Assembly (NCBI GenBank): GCA_017744495.1
Contig: JAGIBE010000033.1
Coordinates: 1 to 51,297, forward strand
DNA: 51,297 nt
DNA from: Caulobacter sp.
GTDB lineage: Bacteria > Pseudomonadota > Alphaproteobacteria > Caulobacterales > Caulobacteraceae
Direction: 5' to 3'
Shown here one piece after another: positions 1 to 7,997 of the stretch (position 1 is the first letter of the stretch; each line of letters starts with the position of its first letter). The notes under the pieces are model-generated. The model was not told where the DNA came from, searched no databases, and saw only the letters and a list, made by a program, of their open reading frames with translations. A program made the translations under genes and the position numbers.

Positions 1-134
1 ATGCTGATCTTTAGTCTCTGGTTGTGGGAAGCCCTGCGGTGAGCGCCGTCGGGTGACGGTTCTCGGGATTCCGGGTGTGTGGGTTTTTTGATGCGACCGC
101 CGTGTCCTTGGACGGCGGCGAGGCGGGCGGTGGA
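1..134. other. Intergenic left edge, 3' of cmk
   Basis: No convincing gene is seen. A 7-bp hairpin (CCGCCGT at 97-103 pairing with ACGGCGG at 112-118) lies 17 bp beyond the cmk stop. A run of six T at 84-89 is on the wrong side to make it an intrinsic terminator for cmk. In many proteobacteria rpsA follows cmk, so this may be the rpsA promoter or leader, but rpsA itself is not in the window. Confidence 0.5.
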
Positions 135-785
135 TTAGCCCTTGGGGTTTCCCCACCGGGCGCGCGCCGTCTCGACGATGCGGCGGGCCGCATCGAAGGC
201 CTGGGATATAGTCATTTCCGACGTATCAAGCAAGACGGCGTCGGGAGCTTGCGTCATCGGGGCCTCGGCCCGGCCGCCGTCGCGCTCGTCGCGCTTCCTG
301 ATGTCGGCCAGGATCTCCTCGAAGGTCACGCTCTCGCCCTGACCCACCAGCTGCTTCCAGCGGCGGTCGGCGCGGACCTCCGGCAAGGCGGTGACATAGA
401 GCTTGGCCGGGGCCTCGGGGGCGATGACCGTGCCGATGTCGCGGCCGTCGATCACGCTGCCCGGCTCGCGCAAGGCGAACTGGCGCTGCAGGTCGAACAG
501 GGCTGAGCGCACGCCCGGATGCACGGCCACGCGGCTGGCGGCCTCGCCGGCGTGGCGGGTGCGGACCTCGGGACGCTCCAGCTCGGCGAGGTCCAGGTCG
601 CGCGCGGCGGCTTCGGCCACGCCCGCGTCGTCCAAGTCGCCCTTGGCGTCCAGCAGGCGCACGCCCACGGCGCGATAGAGCAGGCCGGTGTCCAGCAGCG
701 GATAGCCGTAGAGGTCGGCCAGCCGGCTGGCGACCGTGCCCTTGCCCGAAGCGGCGGGACCGTCGACGGCGATGACGAACGCCAT
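135..785 (-). CDS. cmk: Cytidylate (CMP/dCMP) kinase
   Basis: Phosphorylates CMP and dCMP with ATP in the cytoplasm for pyrimidine nucleotide supply. The 216-aa protein opens with the P-loop GPAASGKGT (residues 9-17) and contains the conserved segments DTGLLYRAVG, DGRDIGTV and a lid-like KRDERDGGR; length is normal for bacterial Cmk. I chose the ATG at 785, six bases after the last base of the aroA stop, because it places the P-loop at the usual distance; a TTG at 794 overlapping aroA is possible but adds only three residues. It follows aroA in the same direction, and co-transcription is likely. The aroA-cmk-(rpsA) order is common in proteobacteria. Confidence 0.95.
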   Translation of the reverse strand: MAFVIAVDGPAASGKGTVASRLADLYGYPLLDTGLLYRAVGVRLLDAKGDLDDAGVAEAAARDLDLAELERPEVRTRHAGEAASRVAVHPGVRSALFDLQRQFALREPGSVIDGRDIGTVIAPEAPAKLYVTALPEVRADRRWKQLVGQGESVTFEEILADIRKRDERDGGRAEAPMTQAPDAVLLDTSEMTISQAFDAARRIVETARARWGNPKG

Positions 786-790
786 CGCCC

Positions 791-2122
791 TCAAGCCTCG
801 GCGATTGAGCCGCCCAGGCCGCGCATCAGGTCGGCGAAGCCGGGGAAGCTGGTGGCGATCATGCCCGGCTCGTCGATCTCGACCGGCTCCTGGGCGGCCA
901 TGCCCAGGATCAGATGGCTCATGGCGATGCGGTGGTCGCCGTGGGTGACCACCTTGCCGCCGCCGCGCACCGGATGGTTGGCGCGCTTCGTGCCGACCAC
1001 GGTCATACCTTCCGGCTCTTCCTCGACCGTGACGCCGCAGGCCTTGAGGCCCGCCGCCGTCAGGGCGATGCGGTCGCTTTCCTTGACGCGCATCTCGCCG
1101 ATGCCGCGCATCACGGTCGGCCCCTCGGCGAAGGCGGCCGCGACGGCCAGGATCGGATATTCGTCGATCATCGCCGGGGCCCGCTCGGGCGGCACGACCA
1201 CGCCCTTCATGTCGGGCGAATAGCGGGCGGTGATGTCGCCCACCTGCTCGCCGCTGGACTCGCGGACGTTCGAGATGACCAGGTCCGCGCCCATCTCCTG
1301 CAGGGTGGTGAACAGGCCCGTGCGCAGCTCGTTGAGCATCACCCCCTCGACCGTCACTTCCGAACCGGGGACGATCAGGCCGGCCACCAGCGGGAAGGCG
1401 GCCGACGACGGGTCGCCCGGCACGGCCACGTGGGTTCCGGTCAGCTTCTGGCCCGCCGGCAGGCGGATATGACGAACGCCGTCCTTATCCTCGACGATCA
1501 CCTCGGCCCCGAACGCCCGCAGCATGCGCTCGGTGTGGTCGCGGGTGGCCTCGGGCTCGATCACCTCGACCCCGCCCTCGGCGTGCAGGCCGGCCAGCAG
1601 CACGGCCGACTTCACTTGGGCCGAGGCCATGGGCAGGGTGTAGTTCAGGCCGCGCAGGTTGCCGCCCTTCAGGGTCAGCGGCAGGCGGCCCTTGTCGCGA
1701 CCCAGCCAGGTGGCGCCCATCCGGGCCAGAGGGTCCAGGACCCGGCCCATCGGACGGCCGCGTAGCGAATTGTCGCCGGTGAAGGTGGCGCACAGCGGAA
1801 AGCCCGCCGCCGCGCCCATGATCAGGCGCACGCCGGTGCCGGCGTTGCCGCAGTCGACCACGTCCGACGGCTCGACGAAGCCGCCCTGGCCTTCGATGCG
1901 CCAGCGGCCGACGCCCTCCTGCTCGACCCGCGCGCCGAAGCTGCGCATGGCCTGGGCGGTCGCCAGGACATCGGCGCCCTCCAGCAGGCCCTCGACCGTC
2001 GTGGTGCCCGTCGCCAGGGCGCCCAGGATCATCGAACGGTGCGAAATCGACTTGTCGCCGGGGGCCCGGACGGTTCCACGCAAGGCTCCGCCGGGGGTGC
2101 TCTTCAGTCCAGCGGTCGTCAT
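791..2122 (-). CDS. aroA: 3-phosphoshikimate 1-carboxyvinyltransferase (EPSP synthase, class II-like)
   Basis: Makes 5-enolpyruvylshikimate-3-phosphate from shikimate-3-phosphate and PEP in the shikimate pathway. The 443-aa product starts MTTAGLKS and has [10 protein letters not shown] (K24 in the PEP/S3P site), [30 protein letters not shown] and RVKESDR. The overall sequence resembles the Agrobacterium CP4-type (class II) enzyme more than E. coli AroA. At the position equivalent to CP4 Ala100 it has Gly (NAGTG, G95), so tolerance of glyphosate is not expected from this residue. The reading frame stays open upstream to 2866, but that part overlaps the divergent FYDLN gene and has biased, low-complexity composition, so the ATG at 2122 is taken as the start. 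cmk follows 5 bp downstream. Confidence 0.95.
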   Translation of the reverse strand: MTTAGLKSTPGGALRGTVRAPGDKSISHRSMILGALATGTTTVEGLLEGADVLATAQAMRSFGARVEQEGVGRWRIEGQGGFVEPSDVVDCGNAGTGVRLIMGAAAGFPLCATFTGDNSLRGRPMGRVLDPLARMGATWLGRDKGRLPLTLKGGNLRGLNYTLPMASAQVKSAVLLAGLHAEGGVEVIEPEATRDHTERMLRAFGAEVIVEDKDGVRHIRLPAGQKLTGTHVAVPGDPSSAAFPLVAGLIVPGSEVTVEGVMLNELRTGLFTTLQEMGADLVISNVRESSGEQVGDITARYSPDMKGVVVPPERAPAMIDEYPILAVAAAFAEGPTVMRGIGEMRVKESDRIALTAAGLKACGVTVEEEPEGMTVVGTKRANHPVRGGGKVVTHGDHRIAMSHLILGMAAQEPVEIDEPGMIATSFPGFADLMRGLGGSIAEA

Positions 2123-2238
2123 GCCGAAACCGGCTCCCTGATCATGGTGGTTTTCGCGAGGGGTTTGCTTTTGACAGCGGCCCCTCGTCATGGCAAGTGA
2201 CCCGCCGCTTTCCCCATCTGGATCAAAGGGTCGCCGCC

Positions 2239-2706
2239 TTGGCCAATCCCGAATTGGGCGCAAAACAGATTTGCCCCAACTGCCAATCGAAGTTCTACGA
2301 TCTGAACCGCCGCCCGGCCGTGTGCCCCAAATGCGGTGAGACGTTCGATCCCGAAGAGGCGCTGAAGTCGCGCCGCGTCCGCGCTCGCGCCGTGACGCCC
2401 GACTACGACGCCGAGGACGAAAAGGAGGCTCCGGCTCCGAAGGAGGTCGACGGCTACGAGGACGAGGTCGATGAGACCCCGGAAATCGACGAGGCCGCCG
2501 AGGAAGTCGTCGAGAGCGACGACGAAGACGGTGATCCCACGACCGCGCCCGCCCCCGGCGGCGACGACCTGGGTGTCGACTTCTCGGAAGACGACGAGCT
2601 GGCCGAGGACGAAGCCGACGACGTTCCCTTCCTCGAGGACGAAGACGAGGACGACGTCCTCGACGACGAGATCGAAGGTCTGCCGGGCCAGGACGACGAC
2701 GACTGA
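2239..2706 (+). CDS. TIGR02300 / FYDLN acid-domain zinc-ribbon protein
   Basis: Function is unknown. Family proteins are small alphaproteobacterial proteins with a zinc ribbon at the front and an acidic tail. The 155-aa product begins [10 protein letters not shown], has CPNC (C12, C15), the signature FYDLN (19-23) and CPKC (C29, C32), then more than 100 residues dominated by Asp and Glu. I chose the TTG at 2239 because AAAGGG lies about 8 bases upstream and family members begin at this point; a GTG at 2197 would add 14 residues unlike the family. Divergent from aroA. The acidic tail suggests a highly charged, disordered partner-binding region, but no partner is evident here. Confidence 0.85.
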   Translation: MANPELGAKQICPNCQSKFYDLNRRPAVCPKCGETFDPEEALKSRRVRARAVTPDYDAEDEKEAPAPKEVDGYEDEVDETPEIDEAAEEVVESDDEDGDPTTAPAPGGDDLGVDFSEDDELAEDEADDVPFLEDEDEDDVLDDEIEGLPGQDDDD

Positions 2707-2898
2707 CGTCGTCCTGAGCCTTCGGAAAATCGATCGAACAACGGTCCGAAAAATTTTCCGAAAAAAGTTCGCCGGGAGGGTTGATCCAAAAATCCTCCCG
2801 GCATAGGTTCCGCGCCTCTTCGGGGGCCACCCACTCGGAACCGTCGGAGAGATTGAGGAATACCAACGCTTCCCACCGGGAAAACCTGGGAAAACCTT
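2707..2898. other. Intergenic region with two inverted repeats before tRNA-Ala
   Basis: Two inverted repeats fill this gap. TTCGGAAAAT at 2721-2730 pairs with ATTTTCCGAA at 2753-2762, and GCCGGGAGG at 2771-2779 pairs with CCTCCCGGC at 2794-2802. Either could end transcription of the FYDLN gene; neither has a clean T tract after it. The tRNA promoter should lie between 2803 and 2898, but no strong -35/-10 pair is recognised. Confidence 0.5.
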
Positions 2899-2974
2899 GG
2901 GGCTATAGCTCAGCTGGTAGAGCGCTTGAATGGCATTCAAGAGGTCAGCGGTTCGACTCCGCTTAGCTCCACCA
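2899..2974 (+). tRNA. tRNA-Ala (anticodon GGC)
   Basis: A 76-nt cloverleaf. The acceptor stem GGGGCTA pairs with TAGCTCC (one G-T pair), the D-arm contains AGCTCAGCTGGTAGAGC, the anticodon stem CTTGA/TCAAG frames the loop ATGGCAT with anticodon GGC at 2932-2934, and the T-arm contains GGTTCGACTCC. CCA is encoded at 2972-2974. An intrinsic terminator follows at once. Confidence 0.97.
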
Positions 2975-3007
2975 AAACGGCCGCTTCCCTAAAGGGAGCG
3001 GCCGTTT
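2975..3007 (+). terminator. Intrinsic terminator of tRNA-Ala
   Basis: AAACGGCCGCTTCCC pairs with GGGAGCGGCCGTTT (one bulged T) around the loop TAAA, directly after the CCA end of the tRNA. The long GC stem ending in TTT fits rho-independent termination. Confidence 0.8.
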
Positions 3008-3135
3008 CCATTTCCGGCGCCCGGCCAATGCCCGGTTCGGCGGCGCCCAAGGCCGCCACGCCCCCCCCCAAGAAAAACGACATCGTCCTGCATCGGTTTG
3101 CCGGTCAAAGTGCTTCCGTGTTCGGAGGCCTGTTC

Positions 3136-3705
3136 ATGCGACCCACCAAACCGCTTACCCGCACCGCCCTCGCCGCCGCGGCGACCCTGCTTCTGGCGGG
3201 CCCGTCCCTGGCCCAGACCGAGCCCTCGAAGACCCAGCAGGTCGAGGAGAGCGCCTCCAAGATCGCAACCTCGCCGCTCAAGGACGTCGGGGTGGTCAAG
3301 GACAAGATCCCGCAGGTGCTGATCGACGCGCGCAAGGACGCCTACGCCCTGCCTTCGCCGCTGAGCTGCAAGACGATCTTCGACGCGGTCGACGCCCTGG
3401 ACGCCGAACTGCAGCCCGACCTCGACGCCGAGTCCACCAAGCTCAAGACCGGCATGTCGGCCACCGAGATCGGCGAGACGGTGGTCCATGGCCTCACCCC
3501 GCTACGCTCATGGGTCCGCAAGCTGAGCGGGGCCGAGAAGAACGCCAACGAGGTCCAGGCGGCGATCCTGGCCGGTTCGATCCGGCGCGGCTACCTGAAG
3601 GGCGTGGGCCTGCAGATGCGCTGCAAGCCCCCGGCGGCCCCGTTGGGCGTGACCTTGCCGGCGGCGGCTCCAGCCAAGCCGGCGGCCAAGCCGAAGAAGC
3701 ACTAG
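3136..3705 (+). CDS. Secreted hypothetical protein
   Basis: I do not recognise a family. The 189-aa product starts MRPTKPLTRT and has a clear Sec signal peptide (hydrophobic ALAAAATLLLAG, cleavage probably after SLA near residue 26). The mature part has two cysteines, in LSCKTI and QMRCKP, that could form a disulfide, and ends in an Ala/Pro/Lys-rich tail (PAKPAAKPKKH). The ATG at 3136 is chosen because the signal peptide begins there; the open frame upstream runs through the tRNA. A tract of nine C lies at 3061-3069. The stop overlaps the stop of the convergent hydrolase gene within one CTAG. Location is probably periplasmic. Confidence 0.75.
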   Translation: MRPTKPLTRTALAAAATLLLAGPSLAQTEPSKTQQVEESASKIATSPLKDVGVVKDKIPQVLIDARKDAYALPSPLSCKTIFDAVDALDAELQPDLDAESTKLKTGMSATEIGETVVHGLTPLRSWVRKLSGAEKNANEVQAAILAGSIRRGYLKGVGLQMRCKPPAAPLGVTLPAAAPAKPAAKPKKH

Positions 3706-4667
3706 GCCCACAATCGCAGCGCCTCCTGCGCCACCACGTCCGGATATTCCTCCGGCCAGAACAGCTTGGCCTTGGGCAGGCGGCGCACGCCCTTCGTGTT
3801 GGGCAAGACGGCGTCCAGATAGTCCGGGCTGCGCTTGTCGAAGATGTCGTCGGCCATGCCCCAGACGATGCGGGTCGGGATCTCGCAGGCGCGCAGGGCC
3901 GCCTCGATCCCCGCCAAGGGATTGGGGTCCAGGCCCAGGGTGTAGGCGTTGACCAGGGCCTTGCTGGCCGCCGTGGCCACCAGCGGGCCGAAATACATGG
4001 CGATCGCCGCGTCGGTGGGTTGGCTGGGGTCGGAGAAGCACATGCCGCCGAAGCCCTGGGGCGAGCGCGCCAGTTTGGGGTCCTTGAACCATGGGACCAG
4101 CCACTGGTCGGGATAGGTCCCCTCGCGGGCCAGGGCCAGCACCGGCTGCAGGGCCGGCGGCGGGCTGTCGGGCTCGACGTCGCAATTGGTCAGCAGCAGG
4201 GTCCGCACCCGCTCCGGGAAACGGGTGACGAAGATCTGAGCCACGGCCCCGCCGCTGTCGTTGGCCACCAGGTCGACCGAGGCGATCCCCAGCTTGTCCA
4301 GGAAGGCCGCCAGCATGTTCGCCTGGTCGGATGGCGTCACGCCCTGCCCCTGGACCACGCGGGTGAAGCCCAGGCCCATGGAGTCCGGGGCGATACAGCG
4401 GCGATGGGGCGACAGCCGATCGAACGCCCCGCGCCATTGGAAGCCGTTCAGCGGGAAGCCGTGCAAGAACAGGGCGACCGGCCCAGCGCCACGCTCGACA
4501 TAGGCGATGTCGCCGAAGCGGGTCGGGAGGAAGCGCCGATCGGCGTTCCAGGCCCGGGCGGCCTTGGCGTCGTCTTCGGCGCGAGGCAAGGCGCCTTCGG
4601 CCCAAACCGTCCCGGGAACGGCGGCCGCCAGGGTCGCGGCGGCGGTCAGGAATTGTCGTCTTTGCAT
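3702..4667 (-). CDS. Alpha/beta hydrolase with Tat-like signal, C-terminal catalytic His not seen
   Basis: An alpha/beta-hydrolase-fold protein of 321 aa, nearest in style to haloalkane dehalogenase or epoxide hydrolase-like enzymes; the substrate is unknown. MQRRQFLTAAATLAAA looks like a twin-arginine signal, so export is likely. The oxyanion motif HGFP is at 69-72 and the nucleophile elbow is NDSGG (S138). A candidate acid is in WGMADD. The only histidines are H69 and H88: the C-terminal region where the catalytic His normally sits reads AKLFWPEE with no His. This may be a divergent or inactive enzyme. It is divergent from the XRE regulator, with an operator-like palindrome between them, so that regulator probably controls it. 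Confidence 0.8.
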   Translation of the reverse strand: MQRRQFLTAAATLAAAVPGTVWAEGALPRAEDDAKAARAWNADRRFLPTRFGDIAYVERGAGPVALFLHGFPLNGFQWRGAFDRLSPHRRCIAPDSMGLGFTRVVQGQGVTPSDQANMLAAFLDKLGIASVDLVANDSGGAVAQIFVTRFPERVRTLLLTNCDVEPDSPPPALQPVLALAREGTYPDQWLVPWFKDPKLARSPQGFGGMCFSDPSQPTDAAIAMYFGPLVATAASKALVNAYTLGLDPNPLAGIEAALRACEIPTRIVWGMADDIFDKRSPDYLDAVLPNTKGVRRLPKAKLFWPEEYPDVVAQEALRLWA

Positions 4668-4718
4668 GGTCGGTCCTCGTGTTCGCCCAAGGACTAGGAC
4701 CGCCGGATCGGTCGTTCG

Positions 4719-4735
4719 ATAACCTCTGAGGTTAT
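4719..4735. promoter_or_regulatory. Operator-like palindrome between hydrolase and XRE regulator
   Basis: ATAACCTC-T-GAGGTTAT is a perfect 8-bp inverted repeat with a 1-base spacer. It lies 52 bp upstream of the hydrolase ATG and 34 bp upstream of the regulator ATG. A weaker related copy (GGTTAGTCTGAAGTTAT) overlaps the region just before the regulator start. The position in a divergent promoter beside an HTH gene makes it the likely binding site of that regulator. Confidence 0.75.
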
Positions 4736-4768
4736 GGCGTTCATGTCTGGTCCGGTTAGTCTGAAGTT

Positions 4769-5596
4769 ATGAACACCATGACCTCCCCGCCGCCCCGCTC
4801 CGCCCCCGCCGGGGCCGACCACCCGCTCGGCGATCTGCTGCGCCAGTGGCGCGCGGTCCGGCGCATGAGTCAGATGGACCTGGCGCTGGAGGCCGGGATC
4901 TCGACCCGCCATCTCAGCTATGTGGAGACCGGCAAGGCCCGGCCCAGCCGCGAGCTGGTCGCCCTGCTGGCCGGGGCGCTGGACATGCCCATGCGTGACC
5001 GCAACGCCTTGCTGGTCGTCGCCGGCTACGCGCCCGGCTATCGCGAGACCCCGCTGTCGGACCCGCAGATGGCGCTGATGCGCCGGGCCGTCGACTGCAT
5101 CCTGGCCCAGCACGAGCCCTATCCCGCCTTCGTCGTGAACCGGTACTGGGACGTGCTGATGACCAGCCAGGGCCTGCTGCGGGTGTTCGGCTGGCTGCGC
5201 GACGGGGCCCAGCCGCACGGCAATATCATGCGCCAGGTCTTCGACCCCGCCGACATGCGCCCCTTCGTCGAGAACTGGGAGGAGGTGGCTGGTGAGCTGA
5301 TCCGTCACCTGGACCACGAGGCGGCCACCGATCAGACCTCCCGCGCCCTGCTGGACGAGGTGCTGGCCTATCCGGATGTGCCCGCCCGCTGGGAGCACCG
5401 CGAACTGGGCGCCGCGCCCCTGCCGCTGATGACCGTCACCTTCCGCAAGGGCGACCGGCGGCTGACCTTCTTCTCGACCCTGACGACCTTCGGGACCTCG
5501 CGCGACATCACGTTGGAGGAACTACGGGTGGAGTGCATGTATCCCGCCGACGAGGAAACGGCGGCGTTCTGCAGGAGCCTGGCGGAGGAACCCTAG
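4769..5596 (+). CDS. XRE-family regulator with MmyB-like ligand domain
   Basis: A DNA-binding transcription factor of 275 aa. An N-terminal helix-turn-helix (about residues 20-75: LLRQWRAVRRMSQMDLA, then GISTRHLSYVETGKARPSRE) is followed by the MmyB-like ligand-binding region (from YPAFVVNRYWDVLMTS near 113 to the end). Family members sit next to oxidoreductase or hydrolase genes and often repress them. Here the neighbour is the divergent alpha/beta hydrolase, and the 17-bp palindrome between them is the probable operator. The stop overlaps the stop of convergent cysQ within one CTAG. Confidence 0.9.
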   Translation: MNTMTSPPPRSAPAGADHPLGDLLRQWRAVRRMSQMDLALEAGISTRHLSYVETGKARPSRELVALLAGALDMPMRDRNALLVVAGYAPGYRETPLSDPQMALMRRAVDCILAQHEPYPAFVVNRYWDVLMTSQGLLRVFGWLRDGAQPHGNIMRQVFDPADMRPFVENWEEVAGELIRHLDHEAATDQTSRALLDEVLAYPDVPARWEHRELGAAPLPLMTVTFRKGDRRLTFFSTLTTFGTSRDITLEELRVECMYPADEETAAFCRSLAEEP

Positions 5597-6369
5597 GCCC
5601 CGCGCGCCACGAACCAGCCGTTGCGGAAGCCCTGGTCGGCCTTGCCGTAGGTGAAGGCCCCGCCCTCGGGCGTGGTGAAGCGGCCCCCGGCGGCGACCAG
5701 GATCGCGTGGCCGGCGGCGGTGTCCCACTCCATGGTCGGCCCGTGGCGCGGATAGATGTCGGCCGCGCCTTCGGCGATGCGGACCAACTTGATCGAGCTG
5801 TCCATCGGGGCGCGCAGGGAAAAGCCGTACTGGGCCGCCAGTTCGGCGGCGCGCTCTTCCTTCATGGTGTGGCTGACCAGGGCCAGGGCCTCGCCCTCCG
5901 GCCAGGCGCGGACCTGGACCTTCGTCTCGGCGCCGCCCGGTCCTTCGCGCTTGAGCACGCCGTCGGCGCAGGTGAACCAGACCTCGCCCGTGGCCGGGGC
6001 GCAGATCGCGCCGGCGACCGGGACGCCGTGGTCGATCAGGCCGATATTGACCGTGAAGTTGGGGTCGCCGCGCACGAAGGCCTTGGTGCCGTCGACCGGA
6101 TCGACCAGGAAGAAGCGGGGACCCACGGACTCGGGCGTACCGAACTCGCTGGCGTGCTCTTCCGAGATTGCCGGGATTTCGGGGAAGCGTTCGGCCAGCT
6201 GGGCCAGGATCAGGCGCTCGCCGGCCCGGTCGGCCTCGGTCACCGGGCTCTCGTCGGCCTTGCGGACCACGTCCAGCTCTGTGCGCCAGAACGGCAGGAT
6301 GACCTTGGCCGCCGCCTCGACGATCGTCGCCAGGTCGCGGCCATAGTCGGCCAGGTTCGCGTAGCTCAT
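5593..6369 (-). CDS. cysQ: 3'(2'),5'-bisphosphate nucleotidase CysQ
   Basis: An inositol-monophosphatase-fold enzyme that removes the 3'-phosphate of PAP/PAPS, which accumulates during sulfate assimilation. The 258-aa protein has the metal site DPVDGTKAF, the upstream SEEHA, and the C-terminal site MEWDTAAGHAILVAAGG. The phrase FVRG-DPNFTVNIGLI after DPVDGT resembles CysQ more than SuhB or histidinol phosphatase, but those relatives cannot be fully excluded. The start ATG directly abuts the stop of the upstream DUF3553 gene, so the two are likely co-transcribed. Confidence 0.85.
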   Translation of the reverse strand: MSYANLADYGRDLATIVEAAAKVILPFWRTELDVVRKADESPVTEADRAGERLILAQLAERFPEIPAISEEHASEFGTPESVGPRFFLVDPVDGTKAFVRGDPNFTVNIGLIDHGVPVAGAICAPATGEVWFTCADGVLKREGPGGAETKVQVRAWPEGEALALVSHTMKEERAAELAAQYGFSLRAPMDSSIKLVRIAEGAADIYPRHGPTMEWDTAAGHAILVAAGGRFTTPEGGAFTYGKADQGFRNGWFVARGA

Positions 6370-6555
6370 TTAACTGCCTCGGGGGTCGTCGCCGACGAAC
6401 TGCAGCGTCACGCGCGTCGCGTCGATCGTCTGCTTGCCGGCGTCTTCGAAATTGACGGTCACGCGATGGCCGATCACCGACTGCACCTGGCCCAGGCCCC
6501 AGCCGGGCTGGTCGGGATGGCGCACGAGCACGCCGGGTTCGATGAAGGGATCCAT
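6370..6555 (-). CDS. DUF3553 small protein
   Basis: A 61-aa protein beginning MDPFIEPGVLVRHPDQP, with WGLGQVQSVIGHRVTVNFEDAGKQ, which matches the short DUF3553 pattern (a small beta-barrel resembling the domain found at the C-terminus of some UvrD-like helicases). Function is unknown. It is encoded immediately upstream of cysQ with no gap, divergent from chpT. The ATG at 6555 begins the conserved domain; the frame is open much further upstream, but that part is antisense to chpT. Confidence 0.85.
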   Translation of the reverse strand: MDPFIEPGVLVRHPDQPGWGLGQVQSVIGHRVTVNFEDAGKQTIDATRVTLQFVGDDPRGS

Positions 6556-6651
6556 GACGGGTTTCTGATAGGCCGCCGAACCTTTCGAAACCAGCCCCCG
6601 TTTCGTCCGGCAGCGTTTGCCAAACCGCCAAATCACGCCAAAGATCGCGCC

Positions 6652-7344
6652 ATGACCGACGCCGCCGCCCCTGCCGCCCCTGCTGAAGCTCCCGAGCTGA
6701 ACGTCCCCAAGCTGGACATCGGGGGCCCCGACTTCGCCGCCCTGGTGGCCGCGCGCCTGTGTCACGACTTCATCAGCCCGGCCAGCGCCATCGTCTCGGG
6801 CCTGGACCTGCTGGAAGATCCCTCGGCCCAGGACATGCGCGAGGACGCCATGAGCCTGATCTCGTCCAGCGCCCGCAAGCTGGCCGATCTCCTTCAGTTC
6901 ACGCGCGTCGCTTTCGGCGCGTCTGCCTCGGCCGAGAACTTCGACAGCCGCGAACTGGAAAAGCTGGCCCAAGGCGTGTTCGCCCATGTGCGCCCGACCC
7001 TCGACTGGGCCATTCCGCCGTCGATCATGAACAAGGCCAGCGCCCGCGCCATCCTCAACATCGCCCAGATCGCCGCGGCCGCCCTGCCGGCCGGCGGCAA
7101 GGCGACCCTGCGGGCCGTGGTGACTGAGGACCGCGTGGCGATCACCGCCGACGCCTCGGGCCCCCGCGCCCGTCTGCGCCCCGAGATCCTGTCCGGCTTG
7201 AAGGGCGAGCCCCTGGCCGAGGGCCTGGGCGGTCCCTGGGTGCAGGCGGCCTATCTGAGCGCCCTCGTCCGCGCGGCCGGCGGCCAGATCGGTGTCGAGC
7301 TGGGCGAGGATCAGGTCACCCTGGCGGCCTGGGTCCCGGCCTAA
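6652..7344 (+). CDS. chpT: Histidine phosphotransferase ChpT
   Basis: Relays phosphate from the hybrid kinase CckA to CtrA and CpdR, and so drives the alphaproteobacterial cell-cycle circuit. The 230-aa product has an Ala/Pro-rich leader, then the phospho-acceptor helix ARLCHDFISPASAI (H38) and a degenerate histidine-kinase-like fold (NKASARAILNIAQIA; GGPWVQAAYLSALVRAAGGQI). Length and motif agree with C. crescentus ChpT. It is divergent from the DUF3553-cysQ pair, about 96 bp apart. The presence of ChpT makes the CtrA-like boxes elsewhere in this window biologically plausible. Confidence 0.92.
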   Translation: MTDAAAPAAPAEAPELNVPKLDIGGPDFAALVAARLCHDFISPASAIVSGLDLLEDPSAQDMREDAMSLISSSARKLADLLQFTRVAFGASASAENFDSRELEKLAQGVFAHVRPTLDWAIPPSIMNKASARAILNIAQIAAAALPAGGKATLRAVVTEDRVAITADASGPRARLRPEILSGLKGEPLAEGLGGPWVQAAYLSALVRAAGGQIGVELGEDQVTLAAWVPA

Positions 7345-7619
7345 CACCGGCAGACCGTAAGGCTAGGACGGTCCTGCCGCTGGCGCTGTTGCGCGAACTG
7401 GCGTCGAGGCCGACCGGCGGCTGCGCGACGCCGCTTCGGGGGCAAGACCGTCCGTGCCCCGAAGGGGCGTGGCGGCGTGGGGACTCTGTCGCTCGGCCGA
7501 CTCAAAAGCCCGCGTTAGGCAAGCTTTCCCCTTGAAGACTCAGGCTTGCTTGGGCAAAGGTCGCTCGCGCGTCGGGCCCGTCTCCCCCCAAGGGCCGCTT
7601 TGACGCGTCGGGGATATCG
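7345..7619. other. Gap between chpT and ihfB with several hairpins
   Basis: No gene is found. A bulged hairpin (CGGCAGACCGT at 7348-7358 with ACGGTCCTGCCG at 7368-7379) directly follows chpT and may end its transcript. Further pairs are GGGGCA at 7439-7444 with TGCCCC at 7455-7460, the alternative GCCCC-GAA-GGGGC at 7456-7468, and GCAAGC at 7519-7524 with GCTTGC at 7544-7549. The overlapping, mutually exclusive stems could belong to a leader or small RNA, but no known family is recognised. Confidence 0.45.
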
Positions 7620-7904
7620 ATGATCAAGTCCGAACTCATCGCCAGGCTCGCGAACGAAAATCCGCACCTGACCCAGAAGGATGTCGAGCGTGTCGTCGGC
7701 GTCATTCTTGAACGCATGATCGGTGCGCTGGAAGAAGGCGGTCGCGTGGAGCTCCGCGGCTTCGGCGCCCTTTCGGTGCGCTCGCGCCCGGCCCGCGCTG
7801 GCCGCAATCCCCGCACCGGCGAGACCGTCGACGTCCGCGCCAAGCACGTCCCGTTCTTCAAGAGCGGCAAGGAACTGCGCGGCCGTTTGAACGCCGACGA
7901 ATAG
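7620..7904 (+). CDS. ihfB: Integration host factor subunit beta
   Basis: A DNA-bending nucleoid protein that pairs with IHF-alpha. The 94-aa sequence starts [17 protein letters not shown] and has the HU/IHF core [26 protein letters not shown], where the beta-arm Arg/Pro cluster inserts in the minor groove, then [13 protein letters not shown]. The MIKSEL start and [13 protein letters not shown] favour IHF-beta over HU. It stands alone between chpT and mscL; a small GC hairpin follows. Confidence 0.93.
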   Translation: MIKSELIARLANENPHLTQKDVERVVGVILERMIGALEEGGRVELRGFGALSVRSRPARAGRNPRTGETVDVRAKHVPFFKSGKELRGRLNADE

Positions 7905-7929
7905 TCGACTACGCCTTGCAGGATTGATC

Positions 7930-7950
7930 GCCCGGCTTGACCCGCCGGGC
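7930..7950 (+). terminator. Hairpin after ihfB
   Basis: GCCCGGC pairs with GCCGGGC around a 7-base loop, 26 bp after the ihfB stop. There is no T tract, so it is a weak or factor-dependent terminator at best. Confidence 0.4.
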
Positions 7951-7997
7951 CGAACGCCGTCAGCTCCCGGGGCTGCAAGCGTCGGAGGAGGTCCCCT

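Noticed and set aside
2123..2866. Upstream extension of the aroA reading frame
   Set aside because: It runs antisense through the FYDLN gene, is Arg/Pro-rich low complexity, and the normal AroA N-terminus is at 2122.
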